Part shown: piece after piece, positions 1 to 7,152 of the stretch | How positions within the stretch are numbered: the first letter of the stretch is position 1 | How the letters are laid out: each line of letters opens with the position of its first letter | From: Nitrososphaerales archaeon TH526 | Lineage (GTDB): Archaea; Thermoproteota; Nitrososphaeria; Nitrososphaerales; Nitrososphaeraceae | DNA length: 10,264 nucleotides | Reading direction: 5' to 3' | Assembly: GCA_014523665.1 (NCBI GenBank) | Contig: JAATVR010000004.1 | Location: forward strand, 1-10,264 | Notes under the pieces: model-generated | The model's input: the letters and a program-made list of their open reading frames with translations, nothing else | Databases searched by the model: none | What the model was told of the DNA's origin: nothing | Made by a program: the position numbers and the translations under genes

Positions 1-9
1 GTCGTCTTT

Positions 10-252
10 ATGGAACTGAAAACTATAAGAACATGGGGGATCAATTTCAAACAATATATGTTGAATATATGGAAGAGTCCATTAATCATGCTTCTAGCAG
101 TTATATCAACTGCAGTCATAGCTACTACAGCCATATCATTTGGCGGATCTGCTAATGTTACGGTACAAGGACAATTCAACATCAGCAGCCGACGGTTCAT
201 GAATATGGCCGGTGATAGCGGATCTTATAGTGAGGGGGGTCGGAAAGAATGA
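10..252 (+). CDS. small single-span membrane protein, unknown function
   Basis: I do not recognise this 80-residue protein. A short amphipathic, basic N-terminus (residues 1-23) is followed by one strong hydrophobic segment (about 24-44) and a polar tail rich in Gly, Ser and Asn. This suggests a one-span membrane protein with most of the tail outside the cell. The three codons before the ATG are open to the window edge, so the true start may lie upstream and the gene may be 5'-partial. Its TGA overlaps the ATG of the next gene as ATGA, which suggests translational coupling to the rhodanese/metallo-beta-lactamase fusion and a possible link to that pathway. The link is inferred from position only. 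Confidence 0.5.
   Translation: MELKTIRTWGINFKQYMLNIWKSPLIMLLAVISTAVIATTAISFGGSANVTVQGQFNISSRRFMNMAGDSGSYSEGGRKE
231..240 (+). promoter_or_regulatory. Shine-Dalgarno-like purine tract before the rhodanese-MBL start
   Basis: A GAGGGGGG tract lies about nine bases before the ATG at 249, inside the coding end of the upstream small ORF. It could pair with the pyrimidine-rich 3' end of archaeal 16S rRNA. It supports the 249 start and re-initiation after the overlapping stop. The tract could also simply reflect the codons it encodes. Confidence 0.35.
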
Positions 253-1748
253 CCATTGAGAGAAATGGTAGTAGTAGCTATATCCATAAAGGATCTGAAC
301 CGAATGCTCCTTCTGCTGGCCCCATTGAAATAACCCCGGAGGATCTTAAGTCTAGATTAGAGGGGGGCCAGCATCTAATGGTTTTTGATATTGGCGACAA
401 GAATAGATTCGATCGGCAGCATATACCGGGCTCCGCATATGCGGTCTGTGATTCAGCTGCCAAGAAAAATATCATGCCAAAACTCCCGAAGAATATTGAG
501 ATCGTACTAGTGAGTGATGATGATGAATATTCAAGACAGATGGCTCAGATGATGGCCCAAATCGGTCTGAATACAAGGTATTTGCAAGGAGGCATAAATT
601 CATGGAAATGGAGCTTAACGGAATCATCCTCAGAGGGAAACATTTCTTCCGTAGATCTCAAAAAATGGCTAGACCAAGATGGCAGAGACGATGGTTTATT
701 CATGTTAGACGTAAGAGAACCTGACGAGTTCAAAGACTGGAACATTGAAGGAAGCGTTAACATCCCTTTAAGTAAACTGGCATCCAGCAAGGAATCTATA
801 ACAGACCTTCCAAAAGACAAAAGAATAGTCACAATCTGCCCTCATGGCAATCGTTCCACAGTAGCAAAATATTTGCTACAAAGATATGGCTTTAACGTCG
901 GTAACTTGGAAGGAGGTTTGAAATCTTGGAGTACATCCCTTGAAGACGCTTACAAGGAATTCAGAGTTGGTACAGGGATGGCGAGGCTATACCAAATTAG
1001 AAGAATCGGGAAGGGGTGTATGTCATATATTTTAGAGTCAGATGGTGAGGCTGTTGTTATAGACCCCGTTTATCCTGTAGAATACTATTTATCAAAGGTC
1101 TCAGAAATTGGGGCAAAGATAACTAAAGTATTTGATACACATCAACATGCAGATCATGTATCTGCAGCAGTGGAACTTTCTGAAAAGACAGGATCTAAAC
1201 TTTGCTTGAGTGGCTATGAACAGTATGACCAAACTTCTACGCCACTTTATCATGGTTCCGTGGAAAAAATTGGAGGAGCAGAGTTGAAAGTAATCCATAC
1301 ACCGGGACATACTGATGGAAGCCTTGCGCTTTTTCTGCAAGCGGAAGATGTGTCATTGCTCTTTACTGGTGATACTCTATTTGTAGATGGAGTAGGTCGG
1401 CCTGACTTAAGAGACAAATCTAGAGAATTCTCAGAGAAATTATATGACACTCTCCATCACAAAATAATGACTCTGCTTGATACTGTTCTAATATTTCCAG
1501 CACATATTGACAAATATATTAAAGCAGGAGAAATGATCTCGGCGGATCTTGGTTGGTTGAAAAAGAATGCCAAGCTTTTGCAGCTTCAGAAGAATGGTTT
1601 TGTAGAGAAGATAGTCTCTCAAACCATGGCTACACCTCCAAACTATAGACAAATCATTTCAATAAATGGGGGTAAAGCGCCTGTTCCACAGACCTCTGCT
1701 GAGATATTTGAGTTGGAGTTCGGTCCCAATAGATGTAATGTGTCTTGA
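249..1748 (+). CDS. rhodanese-rhodanese-metallo-beta-lactamase fusion, probable persulfide dioxygenase
   Basis: This 499-residue soluble protein has three domains. Rhodanese domain 1 (about 26-125) has lost its catalytic Cys: the active-site loop reads SDDDEYS near residues 89-95. Rhodanese domain 2 (about 132-232) has the complete loop CPHGNRS with Cys197. The C-terminal metallo-beta-lactamase domain (about 240-495) carries HQHADH (298-303), TPGHTDG with His354, FTGDTLF with Asp375, VGRPD (382-386) and FPAH with His419. The GRxD and PAH motifs are typical of ETHE1-type persulfide dioxygenases, which oxidise glutathione or low-molecular-weight persulfide to sulfite with a mononuclear iron. 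Rhodanese 2 would carry sulfane sulfur on Cys197. In the bacterial CstB/ETHE1-rhodanese fusions I recall, the MBL domain comes first; here both rhodaneses precede it. The start is the ATG overlapping the upstream stop. A TauE/SafE transporter follows after 85 bases, which fits sulfite export. A hydrolytic glyoxalase-II role is the alternative. Confidence 0.88.
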   Translation: MTIERNGSSSYIHKGSEPNAPSAGPIEITPEDLKSRLEGGQHLMVFDIGDKNRFDRQHIPGSAYAVCDSAAKKNIMPKLPKNIEIVLVSDDDEYSRQMAQMMAQIGLNTRYLQGGINSWKWSLTESSSEGNISSVDLKKWLDQDGRDDGLFMLDVREPDEFKDWNIEGSVNIPLSKLASSKESITDLPKDKRIVTICPHGNRSTVAKYLLQRYGFNVGNLEGGLKSWSTSLEDAYKEFRVGTGMARLYQIRRIGKGCMSYILESDGEAVVIDPVYPVEYYLSKVSEIGAKITKVFDTHQHADHVSAAVELSEKTGSKLCLSGYEQYDQTSTPLYHGSVEKIGGAELKVIHTPGHTDGSLALFLQAEDVSLLFTGDTLFVDGVGRPDLRDKSREFSEKLYDTLHHKIMTLLDTVLIFPAHIDKYIKAGEMISADLGWLKKNAKLLQLQKNGFVEKIVSQTMATPPNYRQIISINGGKAPVPQTSAEIFELEFGPNRCNVS

Positions 1749-1833
1749 ATGTAATGAGATCTAATTTGAAGTAGTGGAGTAGAGTATGGTGATCGACTGT
1801 TGAATCAATATTGCGTTACGTCGTCTTGAGTAA

Positions 1834-2853
1834 GTGTTTCACTCGCTAGAACCCTTCATTGCATACATATATAATTCAAATGATTTGCTCGTTTCATTCT
1901 GGGTAACGTTCCTCGGCTTTGGACCAGTAATCTTAAATGATACCATAGCTACCGTCGTACTTTCGCTGTTATCCGGAGCTGTAGTAGGTTTTTCGTTGGG
2001 ACTGATAGGAGGTGGGGGTTCTATACTTGCAGTTCCTTTGCTAATTTATGTCGTAGGGGTAGCAAATACACATGTTGCGATTGGAACATCCGCATTGGCA
2101 GTCGGTACAAATGCACTTATAAATATGATACATCATAGAAGAAAAGGCCACGTAAGAGTTAATGAAGGTGTGTTGTTTGCAATTCCTGGAGCTATAGGCA
2201 CGATCATAGGAGCTCAGTTAGGTCTTCTTACTCCTTCAGAAGATCTCCTGGTGCTATTTGCAGTTTTCATGATAGCGCTTTCATTGACAATGCTATTAAG
2301 AAGAGATACGGAATCAGGAAAGGATAAAGATGCTTTATCCTATCTCAAAACTAAAGATTTAGAACAAGGTGAAACCGCTCCTAACTTTACCGACAGAATC
2401 GAAGATAGGAGCAGAGACAATGATCATCATCATACAAATACTACATCTAAAAAAATTGTTCCTATATGTATTTCTCAGATTAAGAAATACTATCGCATAC
2501 TATTCGTAGGATTTGGTGTCGGAGTAGGAGCTGGATATTTTGGAATAGGAGGAGGATTCATCATAGTACCGGCATTGATGCATACAGTATCAGGACTTAC
2601 TATAACTGACGCTGTAGGCACTTCCTTAATTTCGGTAAGTACTTTTGGTTTTTTAACAGCATCTAGATATTCATTAAGCGGCGAGATAAATTGGTTGATA
2701 TCGCTGCTTTTTATAAGCGGCGGTATACTCGGTGGTATTTACGGTACGAGTATGTCATCTAAAGTGTCCAAAGAGAAACTTAAAACCATCTTTGCGGTCA
2801 TATTAATTGTAGTTGCATTTTACATAATCTTCAAGAGCTTACTGAATGTATGA
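1834..2853 (+). CDS. TauE/SafE family membrane transporter (probable sulfite/organosulfonate exporter)
   Basis: This 339-residue integral membrane protein has the two-repeat layout of the TauE/SafE family. The first repeat has GFSLGLIGGGGS (52-63), IGTSALAVGTNA (83-94) and HHRRKGHV (100-107). The second has GYFGIGGGF (234-242), VGTSLISVS (261-269) and a SGEINW element (282-287). I count about eight to nine hydrophobic segments. The repeats are joined by a long polar loop (about 156-210) with a His run at 198-200. The start is a GTG directly after an in-frame TAA (1831), so no upstream start is possible; a later TTG near residue 18 is an alternative. Family members export sulfite or sulfonates. 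The adjacent persulfide-dioxygenase-like gene would make sulfite, so sulfite export is the best guess. The substrate is inferred from context. Confidence 0.85.
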   Translation: MFHSLEPFIAYIYNSNDLLVSFWVTFLGFGPVILNDTIATVVLSLLSGAVVGFSLGLIGGGGSILAVPLLIYVVGVANTHVAIGTSALAVGTNALINMIHHRRKGHVRVNEGVLFAIPGAIGTIIGAQLGLLTPSEDLLVLFAVFMIALSLTMLLRRDTESGKDKDALSYLKTKDLEQGETAPNFTDRIEDRSRDNDHHHTNTTSKKIVPICISQIKKYYRILFVGFGVGVGAGYFGIGGGFIIVPALMHTVSGLTITDAVGTSLISVSTFGFLTASRYSLSGEINWLISLLFISGGILGGIYGTSMSSKVSKEKLKTIFAVILIVVAFYIIFKSLLNV

Positions 2854-3041
2854 GTGCAGGCCACATTTTATTTCTAAGGGCATTAATCTATTCCATAATG
2901 ACTTACACCTTTCTGCTTGATAATGTGAGACAGGACATTAATAAATTAGAATTGGCTGGTCCTGTTACTCGTATGAGTAATTGGTCACTAGCCCTACTAA
3001 GGTTCATATTATTATATACTTTGTTAATTACTAGGAATTAA
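2850..3041 (+). CDS. possible small hydrophobic membrane ORF, unknown
   Basis: This 63-residue ORF overlaps the stop of the TauE-like gene as ATGA, and its own TAA overlaps the next ATG as TAATG. It has two hydrophobic stretches (about 5-22 and 45-60) separated by a charged segment, so it could be a two-span miniprotein. I see no recognisable family. The overlaps on both sides suggest translational coupling, but an ORF of this length in AT-rich DNA can be chance. It is listed because the overlap pattern repeats across the operon. Confidence 0.3.
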   Translation: MSAGHILFLRALIYSIMTYTFLLDNVRQDINKLELAGPVTRMSNWSLALLRFILLYTLLITRN

Positions 3042-3651
3042 TGAGAAATGTGAACGGATTTTTTCAATTATTAATCATAGGTGCGGGGTTAACCGTCATC
3101 ACTCCCAGTTTGATATATGGCCAGCTGGCTCAGAACAATACGACAACGGCTCAGAATTTTACGGCAACGACACAAGGTTTGGCGGTCCCCCTTTGGGTCC
3201 CTTAACAGCGGTGCGACATGTCTTCGACGATCCTTCGCTAAGAGTATGGCATTTCTGCAAACCTAACGACAAAATAATGATGGTTTGCCAACTCTATGAC
3301 AGCAACTCACCTAATGCAACTCTTATAGGAGTCAAATACATGATTACAACCGATGCATATAATCAATTACCAGCCAGAGAAAAACCCAATTGGCATTACC
3401 ACAAGATAGAATCTGCACCAAACAGAGTTGATCCAAAGTTCCCACAATTAAGTGAGCGGCAGCAAAATGCCACACTAAAGAAATTAGAGGAATCCTATGG
3501 GAAAGTTATTCTAACATGGAATCCTAGCGACAAAGGTCCAGTATATCCTCCACAAGTCATACAAGTGCAGCATCCGTTTATGGTAAATACAACAGTGACA
3601 CCTCAGACAGAGAAAACAGTGGGAACATTCAATCAGACACTTCTAAGATAA
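3041..3651 (+). pseudogene. frameshifted secreted DUF1264 (OBAP-like) protein
   Basis: The 5' part, from the ATG at 3041, encodes a clear signal peptide (MRNVNGFFQLLIIGAG, cleavage probably near YGQLAQ) and an Asn/Thr-rich linker. That frame stops at TAA 3203-3205. The mature domain continues in another frame from about 3178 to 3651. It contains HFCKPNDK, CQLYDSN, LIGVKYMIT, WHYHKIE and YGKVILTWNP, a pattern I match to DUF1264, the family of plant oil-body-associated proteins and their bacterial and archaeal relatives. One extra base in the T run near 3178-3180 would join the frames as GFGGPPLGP, so a single-base deletion (or sequence error) explains the break. The restored length would be about 203 residues. 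A TTG at 3193 keeps a 152-residue leaderless version open. Function in archaea is unknown. Confidence 0.7.
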
Positions 3652-3653
3652 AC

Positions 3654-3678
3654 CATCAAGTTCCTATTTTTCTTGATG
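3654..3678 (+). terminator. hairpin with T tract just after the DUF1264 gene
   Basis: An inverted repeat, CATCAAG (3654-3660) and CTTGATG (3672-3678), encloses an 11-base loop containing a run of five T. It begins three bases after the stop at 3651. Archaeal termination mainly depends on T tracts, so this is a reasonable end for the 10-3651 transcript. Evidence is positional and structural only. Confidence 0.4.
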
Positions 3679-4069
3679 TGTAAAGCTTAATAGAATACCA
3701 TTTAATGGAATCCCTCTTATTCTTTGTTACTGATAAGGAAACCGATACTCACTATTTATTCTATTTAAAGTGATAAAGGAGTTGTTAACCAAATAGTAGA
3801 AGCAGTAATTTTATAATAATGAGAATCTAAGAGAATAAACTATTCGGGCGCAACAAAAAAACAGGAAGAAAAATTAGCTCAAGAAGAGGTAGAAGAGAAA
3901 GCAGAGCAACCGAAAATAATAAACTACGACTGGTTACATTAGTGGACATCCTCTTTATCCAAATGACCGTGAGGGCACTATTTTTATCCAAAGAACGTGA
4001 CGCTCCAGTACAACATTAAAAGAGCTAAAATTCAATTTTCGTCTGGATCTAAATCCTATAATTCGAATT
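3679..4069. other. AT-rich region with decayed coding debris
   Basis: There is no intact gene here. One short open stretch on the + strand (3823-3942, 39 codons after a TGA, no ATG) encodes a strongly charged, coiled-coil-like sequence with KKQEEKLAQEEVEEKAEQ and then a TAG. It resembles the C-terminal end of a lost protein, but I cannot name a family. The rest, up to the phosphoesterase fragment, has stops in all frames. I found no GDxG or GDxxY motif that would supply the missing phosphoesterase N-terminus. Confidence 0.35.
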
Positions 4070-4774
4070 ATGAATATTTCAATAGGTAATCATGACGTAG
4101 AATATGTGAATCTTTTAAGTGAATATCTATCATATTTTAACCTTACAAAGGAATTCTACTCCTTTAACTATGGAAATGCCCACTTCGTTGTAATGTCAAC
4201 TGAATTGCTTGACGAAGATGAGCCTAGGTATGAAGAACAGTTAAACTTTTTGCAAAGCGATCTTTCAAAAGCGTCTTCGGATCCTAATGTGGGCTGGATT
4301 ATAGTTTATTTTCATAAACTGACATATGCATCGCAGGTTGTCACTCTCGATGGATCTCTTCATGATCGTGCAGAGCCTGCACTTCAAACTTTTCATCAAT
4401 TATTATTCGATAAATATGACGTAGATCTGGTGCTTCAAGCCCACAACCACATTTACGAGAGATCTTATCCACTCCGTTACAATAAACTCAACGGCCCATT
4501 TATAACAAGCTTTAATATGTCCAATTATTCTAACCCGAATGGACCCGTATTTGTTACAGTTGGCACGGCAGGTGCACCCAGTTATAACTTTACGGAAAAA
4601 GATCCGTACATTGCTAAACAGTATGTTGGACATGGTTTTTTAAATGTAGATATAGAAAAAGCGAAAGCAGCAACGTTACTTAATGTACAGTTTTATCCTA
4701 ATGAAGGAATCGATGATGTAGACCACTTTACTATCGAAAAGTGCATAAAAAGCACTGGATGTGAACCTGAATAA
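4070..4774 (+). CDS. N-terminally truncated purple-acid-phosphatase-like metallophosphoesterase
   Basis: The 234-residue ORF keeps the second half of a calcineurin-like/purple acid phosphatase catalytic domain: GNHD (6-9), the VYFHK motif with His82, and AHNHIYERSYP (124-134) with metal and phosphate ligands His125 and His127, then VFVTVGTAGAP (160-170). The first two metal-binding motifs of the family (GDxG and GDxxY) are missing. The frame is open only back to a TGA at 3998, and those extra 23 codons lack the motifs. Intact relatives are much longer and usually have a signal peptide and an N-terminal fibronectin-like domain. The product therefore probably lacks a complete dinuclear metal site and is best read as a gene fragment. 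A TAATAA double stop ends it. Confidence 0.75.
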   Translation: MNISIGNHDVEYVNLLSEYLSYFNLTKEFYSFNYGNAHFVVMSTELLDEDEPRYEEQLNFLQSDLSKASSDPNVGWIIVYFHKLTYASQVVTLDGSLHDRAEPALQTFHQLLFDKYDVDLVLQAHNHIYERSYPLRYNKLNGPFITSFNMSNYSNPNGPVFVTVGTAGAPSYNFTEKDPYIAKQYVGHGFLNVDIEKAKAATLLNVQFYPNEGIDDVDHFTIEKCIKSTGCEPE

Positions 4775-4968
4775 TAAATCGAATCTGGTTCATTGAAAAA
4801 ATTTTATATTAATTTTCCGATTGATTCAAATACAACAGGGCAATCTCAAGGTGCCGGGTCAGGACTAGCGGATTTAGGGTATGTGGCATAGATAACTAAT
4901 TCGGTATTCCAAGTGTTTAATGCATCGTCAAACTGATTCATTCTAAATATAGAAGTTAAGGACATGGG

Positions 4969-5749
4969 ATGAAAGATCTGGTTTCTTCATTCCCTCATCA
5001 CGATCAATATTTTTCATACTTTGATTGGCCCACTTCCCCACCATTAAAAACCAATGTGCATGTTACCTCTTGAGACAAGAGGAGCTAATAGAGCACTCGT
5101 CCCCTTGGCGAGAGAAAAATTTAAAGAAATGTCCTTGATTATTATATAGGAGTATTGTATCTCCGAATTAACAACAGAGCTTTCAACTTCTTGTTACGCT
5201 GGTATGTTGTTACTTCAAGCAATGGGTCTTGGAGGATGGCTCTATCACGGCATAGATAGACACGCAGTATTGGGAGCAAGTGGAGATCCTAATGTGCCAG
5301 GACTAGGATTTAGATACGATACAAATGATCGCTGGTCTATACCCAACCCTACAGGATTACCAGGTGTTTTTGAAGGGTTTTGTCCTCCACATTACAAGGA
5401 CATGAGAGAAGCAGTTGATGCACTAGTCATACGAAAGTTTGGTCAAGGTGGAGTATATAATCTTGAAACACCTGGAGCATGGAAAGATAGTGCAAAAGTA
5501 AGAAGCAGTGCCAAGCCTTTTACTAATGATATTAAAGAATGTGTAGCGTTGCAAGCTCAATACATTTATGATGCATATGGCAAATTTCCTGCTACTATTC
5601 CTAGCATCTTTTTGCTTACTTATTTACAAGCGCAACACATAGATCTAGATTTCTACGATCATTATTTCAGGCCTGGGGCTTATTTGAGTACGCACAAAAA
5701 TCATATGAGAAAGTGGCATGATGACAGTCCTGGTCAAGACACCATTTGA
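4969..5749 (+). pseudogene. degraded nitroreductase-like conserved protein (frameshift plus internal stop)
   Basis: The longest open piece starts at ATG 5204 (181 residues), but coding-like sequence extends well upstream. Frame 1 from 4969 to 5070 encodes a stretch with DQYFSYFDWPTSPPLKTNV and stops at TGA 5071. Frame 2 then carries ETRGANRALVPLAREKFKEM, an in-frame TAG at 5147-5149, and SELTTELSTSCYAG directly continuous with MLLLQAMGLGGW. The LLLQAMGLGG segment resembles the NADH/FMN-side helix of nitroreductase-fold proteins. The rest (GLGFRYDT, GLPGVFEGFCPPHY, CVALQAQYIYDAYG, HIDLDFYDHYF) looks like a conserved family I cannot name confidently. At least two lesions mean it is probably non-functional, although a short C-terminal product could still be made. 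Confidence 0.6.
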
Positions 5750-6010
5750 GACGCTGCAAAGCTCATCTAACATTGTAGCAAACAATGTATTCGCTGACTT
5801 ATTTCTTGCAATTCCAGAGAACCCTATTTGAGAATCAATATTATGACTGGCTCAAGGTGGTTAGATTCCTGTAGATAAGGGGGCTCATTAGCAGAAAAAG
5901 AGACATGCTACATAAAAAGGGTTTCAGTTTTTAGAAACAAAAATGTGCGCTAATACATAATTCTACTTAAAGAGTCAAGTTGAATATAAAGTCGAATATA
6001 TGATTAGCCC
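5750..6010. other. non-coding gap, little recognisable
   Basis: There is no credible ORF on either strand. A small perfect hairpin (CATTGT, five-base loop, ACAATG) lies at 5771-5787, 21 bases after the preceding stop. Two tandem 12-base units differing at one base (AAGTTGAATATA, AAGTCGAATATA) lie at 5977-6000. Neither has a clear function. Confidence 0.4.
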
Positions 6011-6217
6011 TTATCGATCATCAGAATCATGACGTGTTCCATGAGTTTTAATAAATCTTAATAGATCGCTAGAATGATGTTCTTCTACTTTATAGTAATT
6101 CTTTAAATTTTCAATTGTTTGGTCATCATAATGACTAGCACTCCCCTCTGTTTTCTTCTCTGTTCTCAATATATTATTATGAAATCCAATAAAATAAAAA
6201 ACTATCGGATGATATTT
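6011..6217 (-). other. possible small or remnant ORF on the minus strand
   Basis: Reading the minus strand from 6217 to the TAA at 6013-6011 gives 68 open codons with no ATG; a TTG at 6169 would give 52 residues. The open stretch begins with a hydrophobic run (HPIVFYFIGF) and continues as a charged, His/Asp-rich sequence (ENLKNYYKVEEHHSSDLL, ending THGTRHDSDDR) whose composition looks coding. The in-frame stop just upstream (6218-6220) suggests either a 5'-truncated membrane-tail protein or a small gene with an unusual start. I recognise no family. Confidence 0.3.
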
Positions 6218-6349
6218 TTATATAATCTTCTACCAATTTTTAGCCTTTTGAATCTAGATTAAGTTTGAAATCGTTTAAACTTTGATGTCGAGTGGAGCTA
6301 TATTCAAATACATCAATTATAGTAATAATTTAACCAAGAAGTCACTAGT
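6218..6349. other. presumed upstream region of the zinc-ribbon gene
   Basis: This very AT-rich stretch has an imperfect inverted repeat (AAGTTT ... AAACTT near 6261-6282). Several TATA-like tracts are present, none placed well enough to call as a promoter. No ORF is supported. Confidence 0.25.
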
Positions 6350-6753
6350 ATGGAAGAAAGTGATGGCAGTAATGGTCCTCGTGACAAGAAAAGGTATAAC
6401 AATAATGGTAACCCTCAAAATAGTTCTGTAGTAGCGCAAAAAGTAGGTACGCTGGACGACGGAACTGCTGCTTTTATGCAATGGCTGGATTTAGTGAATA
6501 ACCAACAATATCCTACCAATTCTTTGGATACACCTCTAATTTTAAGGAAATTCATTAAGGATAACCAAGCAATATTATACGATAAGAATTTGAGATCTGA
6601 AATAGATGTTGAGATTAAAGAAGGCGTTCCATTTTGTAGCTATTGCGACTTACCGATTGTTCCCATGTAGGATTCACTATATCATTAGAACAATTGTGCG
6701 AGGATCGTTGTAGTAATCAAGAATTATCGACGGACGATATTGTTGGCAATTAA
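6350..6753 (+). pseudogene. small zinc-ribbon-like protein, frameshifted near its end
   Basis: The open frame from ATG 6350 stops at TAG 6668-6670 after 106 residues. The N-terminal 30 residues are polar and Asn-rich; residues about 36-80 look helical. The frame ends just after CSYCDLPI (Cys96, Cys99), half of a zinc site. In the next frame, directly overlapping, the sequence continues as HVGFTISLEQLCEDRCSNQE and stops at TAA 6751-6753. That supplies the second Cys pair (CEDRC). A single inserted base near 6658-6668 would explain the split; restored length is about 133 residues. A four-Cys ribbon could bind zinc or nucleic acid, but no family is recognised and the function is unknown. A product without the second Cys pair would not form the site. 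Confidence 0.55.
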
Positions 6754-6948
6754 AAAGGTATTAGTTGAACCAAATTGGTACATTTAGTATCTTGCGCTTG
6801 GTTGTGCAAGGCAAAGTCAAATTTGGAATCTAATTTTTAGTACTTTTTTCAAGAGCTTGAATACCCTATACAGAAGCTACTTTTGGATTTTCCTTTTAAC
6901 TTGGATATAAGAATAATTATGATAAAAGCGTATAATCAAACTTAGATA

Positions 6949-7152
6949 ATGTCCAATCAGGGTTATCATTTTGTATATGCGGCTAATGTTAAAGACTTAG
7001 AAGCAACAGGTAGGTGTCTCTCATTATCAGTCAAGAAACACCCTATTGTGCTTTTTTTGTACAATTCTAAGTTTTATGCTCTGGATAATAGATGTCCTCA
7101 CATGGGCTTTCCTCTTAGTCAAGGTACAGTTAAGGATGGTATTCTTCTTTAA
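6949..7152 (+). CDS. 3'-truncated Rieske [2Fe-2S] domain protein
   Basis: The 67-residue ORF matches the first half of a small Rieske ferredoxin-like domain. Strands at 5-45 end in the first cluster box, CPHMGFPLSQGTV (from Cys49), with Cys49 and His51 as ligands. The sequence then reads KDGILL and stops. Intact relatives continue with the second box (C-x2-H, typically TCHWHH); it is absent, so the cluster cannot be bound by this fragment. Immediately after the stop the DNA encodes, on the opposite strand, the patatin-like protein whose own homology ends at the same place. This marks a recombination or deletion junction. A TATA-like GATATAAG lies about 40 bases before the ATG (6904-6911). Confidence 0.7.
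   Translation: MSNQGYHFVYAANVKDLEATGRCLSLSVKKHPIVLFLYNSKFYALDNRCPHMGFPLSQGTVKDGILL

Noticed and set aside
278..1450. Four minus-strand ORFs (278-475, 545-832, 1101-1340, 1250-1450) antisense to the rhodanese-MBL gene
   Set aside because: They lie wholly inside a well-supported + strand gene, show no motifs, and have compositions expected of antisense shadows.
3176..3205. Programmed -1 frameshift at the CCCCCTTT tract in the DUF1264 gene
   Set aside because: The tract does not form a proper slippery heptamer in the zero frame, and the natural junction (GFGGPPLGP) needs an extra T just upstream. An indel or sequence error is simpler.
4403..4633. Minus-strand ORF of 76 codons
   Set aside because: Antisense to the conserved HNHIYER region of the phosphoesterase; no independent support.
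4775..4890. Continuation of the phosphoesterase frame past TAATAA for about 37 more codons
   Set aside because: The frame is open and mildly coding-like (NTTGQSQGAGSGLADLG), but it follows two tandem stops and matches no expected phosphatase segment. Chance is likely.
7027..7146. Last 40 or so residues of the minus-strand patatin ORF as a genuine domain
   Set aside because: This part is antisense to the Rieske coding sequence and has no patatin resemblance; it is read-through beyond the breakpoint.
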